In this document: in pieces, positions 61,369 to 64,000 of the stretch | How positions within the stretch are numbered: position 1 is the stretch's first letter | How the letters are laid out: the number at the start of each line of letters is the position of its first letter | NCBI RefSeq assembly: GCF_900116705.1 | Contig: NZ_FPBP01000016.1 | Span: 1-64,000 of the forward strand | Origin: Halomonas korlensis | Lineage (GTDB): Bacteria > Pseudomonadota > Gammaproteobacteria > Pseudomonadales > Halomonadaceae | DNA: 64,000 nt | Direction of reading: 5' to 3' | The notes under the pieces: model-generated | What the model was told of the DNA's origin: nothing | What the model saw: the letters and a program-made list of their open reading frames with translations, nothing else | Databases searched by the model: none | Program-made: the position numbers and the translations under genes

Positions 61369-62193
61369 TTAGCGTTTGCCCAGTTCGTCGGCCATCTCGC
61401 TGGCGCGATGCGCGCAGGCGTTCATGGCATCCTGCACGATACGCCGCAGCCCGGCACCCTCGAGATGCTCGATGGCGCGTTCGGTCGTGCCGCCCGGCGA
61501 CATCACGTTGCGCTTCAGCTCGGCTGGTGTTTTATCGCTCTGCATGGCCATCTTCGCGGCGCCGTAGGCGGTCTGCATGGCCAGCCGGCGAGCGGTGTCG
61601 GCGGACAGGCCGAGACTAGCCCCGGCTTCCTCCATGGCCTCGAACATCAGGAAGAAATAGGCCGGAGCGCTACCCGAAACGGCCGTTACCGCTTCGAGCA
61701 GGGCTTCGTCATCGACCCATTCTACCAGCCCAACCGCCTCCATCAGCTCGGTGGCGAGTTCGCGTTGGGAGGCCTCGACCCGGGTATTGGCGTAGAGCCC
61801 CGAGGCGCCGGCCCCCACCAGCGAGGGCGTGTTGGGCATGCAGCGTACCACGGCCAGCTCGCCGCCGAGCCAGTGTTCGAGGGTCTCGGCCGGCAGGCCT
61901 GCCGCTACCGAGATAATCAACGGCCGGCGGGCCTGGATAGCCGAGCGCATCTTCTCGCAGACCTCCCGCATGATCTGCGGCTTTACGGCCAGCACCACGA
62001 CGTCGGCCTGCTCGACTGCCGCATCGTTGTCGGTCTCGGTGCGAATTCCCAGCCGATCGCGCAGCGGCGCAAGCATTTCATCGCTGGGCGATGTCGCGGT
62101 GATGGCGTCGGGCGCGAATCCGCTGTCGATCATGCCGCCGATAATCGCACCGGCCATGTTGCCGGCGCCAATGAACGTCACTCTGCTAGCCAT
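61369..62193 (-). CDS. proC: Pyrroline-5-carboxylate reductase
   Basis: Last step of proline synthesis, NAD(P)H-dependent. The 274-residue protein starts MASRVTFIGAGNMAGAIIGG. It has VLAVKPQIM, the VVRCMPNTPSLVGAGASGLY motif, AVSGSAPAYFFLMFEAM and the NVMSPGGTTERAIEHLE signature. ATG 62193 is preferred over GTG 62199 by ribosome-site spacing (AAGGA). Confidence 0.97.
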   Translation of the reverse strand: MASRVTFIGAGNMAGAIIGGMIDSGFAPDAITATSPSDEMLAPLRDRLGIRTETDNDAAVEQADVVVLAVKPQIMREVCEKMRSAIQARRPLIISVAAGLPAETLEHWLGGELAVVRCMPNTPSLVGAGASGLYANTRVEASQRELATELMEAVGLVEWVDDEALLEAVTAVSGSAPAYFFLMFEAMEEAGASLGLSADTARRLAMQTAYGAAKMAMQSDKTPAELKRNVMSPGGTTERAIEHLEGAGLRRIVQDAMNACAHRASEMADELGKR

Positions 62194-62259
62194 GTGCACT
62201 GTCCTTTGTTTTATATGAGACGTTTCAGGTGAGCCGCCAGGTGCGGCGTCGTCCGGTCG

Positions 62260-62979
62260 TTAACGGGTGTTGCGCTCGCCGAAGATGGCGGTACCCAGCC
62301 GCACCAGCGTGGCGCCTTCCAGTACGGCGGCTTCCAGGTCCCCGCTCATGCCCATGGAGAGCGTATCGAGCGGCGCCTCGGGGAATCGCTCCTGCAGTGC
62401 CTCGAGGGCCTCACGCAGCCGGGCGAATGGCCGGCGCTGGGCATCGAAGCTGTCGGCGGGGGCCGGAATGGCCATCAGGCCGCGCAGCCGCAAGGCCGGC
62501 ATGGCCAGTACCGCCTCGGCGAGAGTGGGCAATTCAGCAAGGTTCACGCCCGACTTGTTGGGCTCGTCGCTGATATTGACCTGTAGACATATGTTCAACG
62601 GACCGAGCGCCTCGGGGCGTTGGTCGCTCAGGCGACGCGCAATCTTTTCTCGGTCTACGCTATGCACCCAGGCGAAGTGCTCTGCGACCTCTCGCGTCTT
62701 GTTGGATTGCAAGGGTCCAATGAAATGCCAGACGATACCTGTCAGGTCAGCCAGTTCGGCCTGCTTAGCCAACGCTTCCTGAAGATAGTTCTCGCCGAAG
62801 TCACGCTGCTCAAGGTGCCACGCATCGCGAATCATCGCGGCCGGTTTGGTCTTGCTGACGGCAAGCAGTTGGGCATCCTCATCGGGTCGGCCGGCTTCTG
62901 CCAGCGCCTTGGCCAGCCGTCTGCGGGCAATACCTAGCGATTCGGACAGCGCCGAGCGGGAAAGTGACGAGGCTGTCAT
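62260..62979 (-). CDS. yggS: YggS family PLP homeostasis protein
   Basis: A 239-residue single-domain PLP-binding protein (PLPBP/COG0325) that buffers free pyridoxal phosphate. The PLP lysine is in LLAVSKTKPAAMIRDA. FGENYLQEALAK, WHFIGPLQSNKTR, LQVNISDEPNKSGVN and LSMGMSGDLEAAV are family blocks. Adjacent to proC as in most proteobacteria; diverges from pilT. Confidence 0.96.
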   Translation of the reverse strand: MTASSLSRSALSESLGIARRRLAKALAEAGRPDEDAQLLAVSKTKPAAMIRDAWHLEQRDFGENYLQEALAKQAELADLTGIVWHFIGPLQSNKTREVAEHFAWVHSVDREKIARRLSDQRPEALGPLNICLQVNISDEPNKSGVNLAELPTLAEAVLAMPALRLRGLMAIPAPADSFDAQRRPFARLREALEALQERFPEAPLDTLSMGMSGDLEAAVLEGATLVRLGTAIFGERNTR

Positions 62980-63039
62980 GCCAAAAGGTCTGTCATACTG
63001 GTCATCCTAATTTACCCCTTACCGGGAGCAGGGAAACGC

Positions 63040-64000
63040 ATGGATATTACCGAACTGCTGGCGTTCTCGGCAAAGCAGAATGCCTCGGATCTGCATCTCT
63101 CGGCCGGTCTTCCGCCGATGATCCGCGTCGATGGCGACATAAGGCGACTCAACGTGCCGGCCATGGAGGACCGCGAGGTCCGCAAGTTGATTTATGACAT
63201 CATGGCCGATCGGCAGCGTCGCGACTATGAAGAGTTCCTCGAGACCGACTTCTCCTTCGAGGTGCCGGGTGTGGCGCGCTTTCGTGTCAACGCTTTCACT
63301 CAGGCCCGGGGCGCCGGTGCGGTGTTCCGCACGATTCCATCAGAAGTACTGACATTTGCTGACCTGGGCATGGGCGACGTGTTCCGGCGCCTGTCGATGC
63401 TGCCGCGTGGCCTGGTGCTGGTGACCGGGCCCACCGGCTCGGGCAAGAGCACGACCCTTGCGGCGATGATCGACTACATCAACGACAGCCGCTTCGAGCA
63501 CATCCTCACTATCGAGGATCCGGTGGAATTCGTGCATCGCAGCAAGCGCTGCCTGGTTAACCAGCGCGAGGTTCATCGCGACACGCATGGCTTTGCCCCG
63601 GCGCTGCGCAGCGCCTTGCGTGAGGACCCGGATATCATCCTGGTGGGTGAGATGCGTGACCTGGAGACGATTCGACTGGCCATGACCGCTGCCGAGACAG
63701 GGCATCTGGTGTTCGGCACGCTGCACACGACCTCGGCGGCCAAGACCATCGATCGGATCATCGATGTTTTTCCCGGTGACGAGAAGTCCATGGTGCGCTC
63801 CATGCTTTCCGAATCGCTACAGGCGGTAATCTCTCAGACCCTGCTCAAGCGTCAGGGCGGGGGGCGCGTGGCGGCACATGAAATTCTCATTGCCACCTCG
63901 GCAGTACGTAACTTGATCCGCGAGGACAAGGTCGCCCAGATCTACTCGTCGATCCAGACCGGCGGCAATCTGGGCATGCAGACGCTGGATGCCTCGCTGG
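63040..64000 (+). CDS. pilT: Type IV pilus retraction ATPase PilT (3' end cut)
   Basis: Hexameric ATPase that depolymerises type IV pili for twitching motility. ATG 63040 follows AGGGAAA. 320 codons of about 345 are visible. It begins MDITELLAFSAKQNASDLHL, then has Walker A TGPTGSGKSTTLAAMI, the Asp box TIEDPVEFVH, Walker B REDPDIILVGEMRDLETI and the His box HLVFGTLHTTSAAKTIDRI. The AIRNLIRE-type segment is present as AVRNLIRE. It diverges from yggS. PilU is a less likely alternative. Confidence 0.95.
   Translation, partial: MDITELLAFSAKQNASDLHLSAGLPPMIRVDGDIRRLNVPAMEDREVRKLIYDIMADRQRRDYEEFLETDFSFEVPGVARFRVNAFTQARGAGAVFRTIPSEVLTFADLGMGDVFRRLSMLPRGLVLVTGPTGSGKSTTLAAMIDYINDSRFEHILTIEDPVEFVHRSKRCLVNQREVHRDTHGFAPALRSALREDPDIILVGEMRDLETIRLAMTAAETGHLVFGTLHTTSAAKTIDRIIDVFPGDEKSMVRSMLSESLQAVISQTLLKRQGGGRVAAHEILIATSAVRNLIREDKVAQIYSSIQTGGNLGMQTLDASL

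Overview
The window is a 64 kb chromosomal segment from a GC-rich gammaproteobacterium. Gene content and order point to Halomonas or a close relative in the Halomonadaceae. The supporting blocks are a Pseudomonas/Halomonas-type grpE-dnaK-dnaJ...dapB-carA-carB-greA-yhbY-rlmE-ftsH-folP-glmM-tpiA-secG run, the tRNA-rimP-nusA-infB-rbfA-truB-rpsO-pnp run, a cbrX-cbrA-cbrB-[sRNA]-pcnB-folK-panB-panC run, and yggS-proC-yggT-metX-metW next to pilT. The genus is an inference from gene order and protein sequence, not a database match.

Layout. 1-6.4 kb: pyruvate kinase (cut by the window edge) and GAPDH diverge from a regulatory region with two HexR-like sites. A TSUP permease, a two-gene carboxynorspermidine pathway and a small hypothetical gene behind a 13-codon leader follow. 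6.5-9.1 kb: an accessory pair, an AttH/CrtC-type lipocalin and a di-heme cytochrome c, overlapping by 4 bp and lying beside the 3' end of ssrA. 9.4-14.2 kb: tmRNA, smpB (its 3' end partly duplicated), ratA-rnfH, bamE, fur and recN (possible SOS box). 14.3-18.4 kb: grpE-dnaK-dnaJ with two sigma-32-like promoters. 18.5-21.9 kb: HNH nuclease, CorA, a small DUF2218-like protein and an EamA permease sit between dnaJ and dapB. 21.9-35.0 kb: dapB, carAB, greA, yhbY, rlmE, ftsH, folP, glmM, tpiA, secG. 35.0-44.3 kb: two tRNAs and the transcription/translation operon ending in pnp. 44.3-49.4 kb: thiolase with a heptamer repeat at its stop codon, then panC, panB, folK, pcnB. 49.4-54.8 kb: a CrcZ-like small RNA locus and the CbrB/CbrA/CbrX system. 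54.8-64 kb: gluQ, dksA, aminotransferase, sfsA, DUF4426, metW, metX, yggT, proC, yggS and the 5' part of pilT.

Most of the window is housekeeping. The strongest unannotated signal is the roughly 0.5 kb gap between cbrB and pcnB. On the minus strand it holds a sigma-54 -24/-12 element (GG-N10-GC), repeated GTTAC/GTAAC half-sites upstream, many A-rich AANAANAA motifs and a terminal hairpin. That is the architecture and position of the Pseudomonas carbon-catabolite-repression RNA CrcZ, which titrates Hfq/Crc. A 58-codon membrane ORF upstream of cbrA resembles CbrX. Together they suggest a complete CbrXAB-CrcZ carbon/nitrogen control module. Separately, HexR-like sites between pyk and gap suggest local control of central carbon flux.
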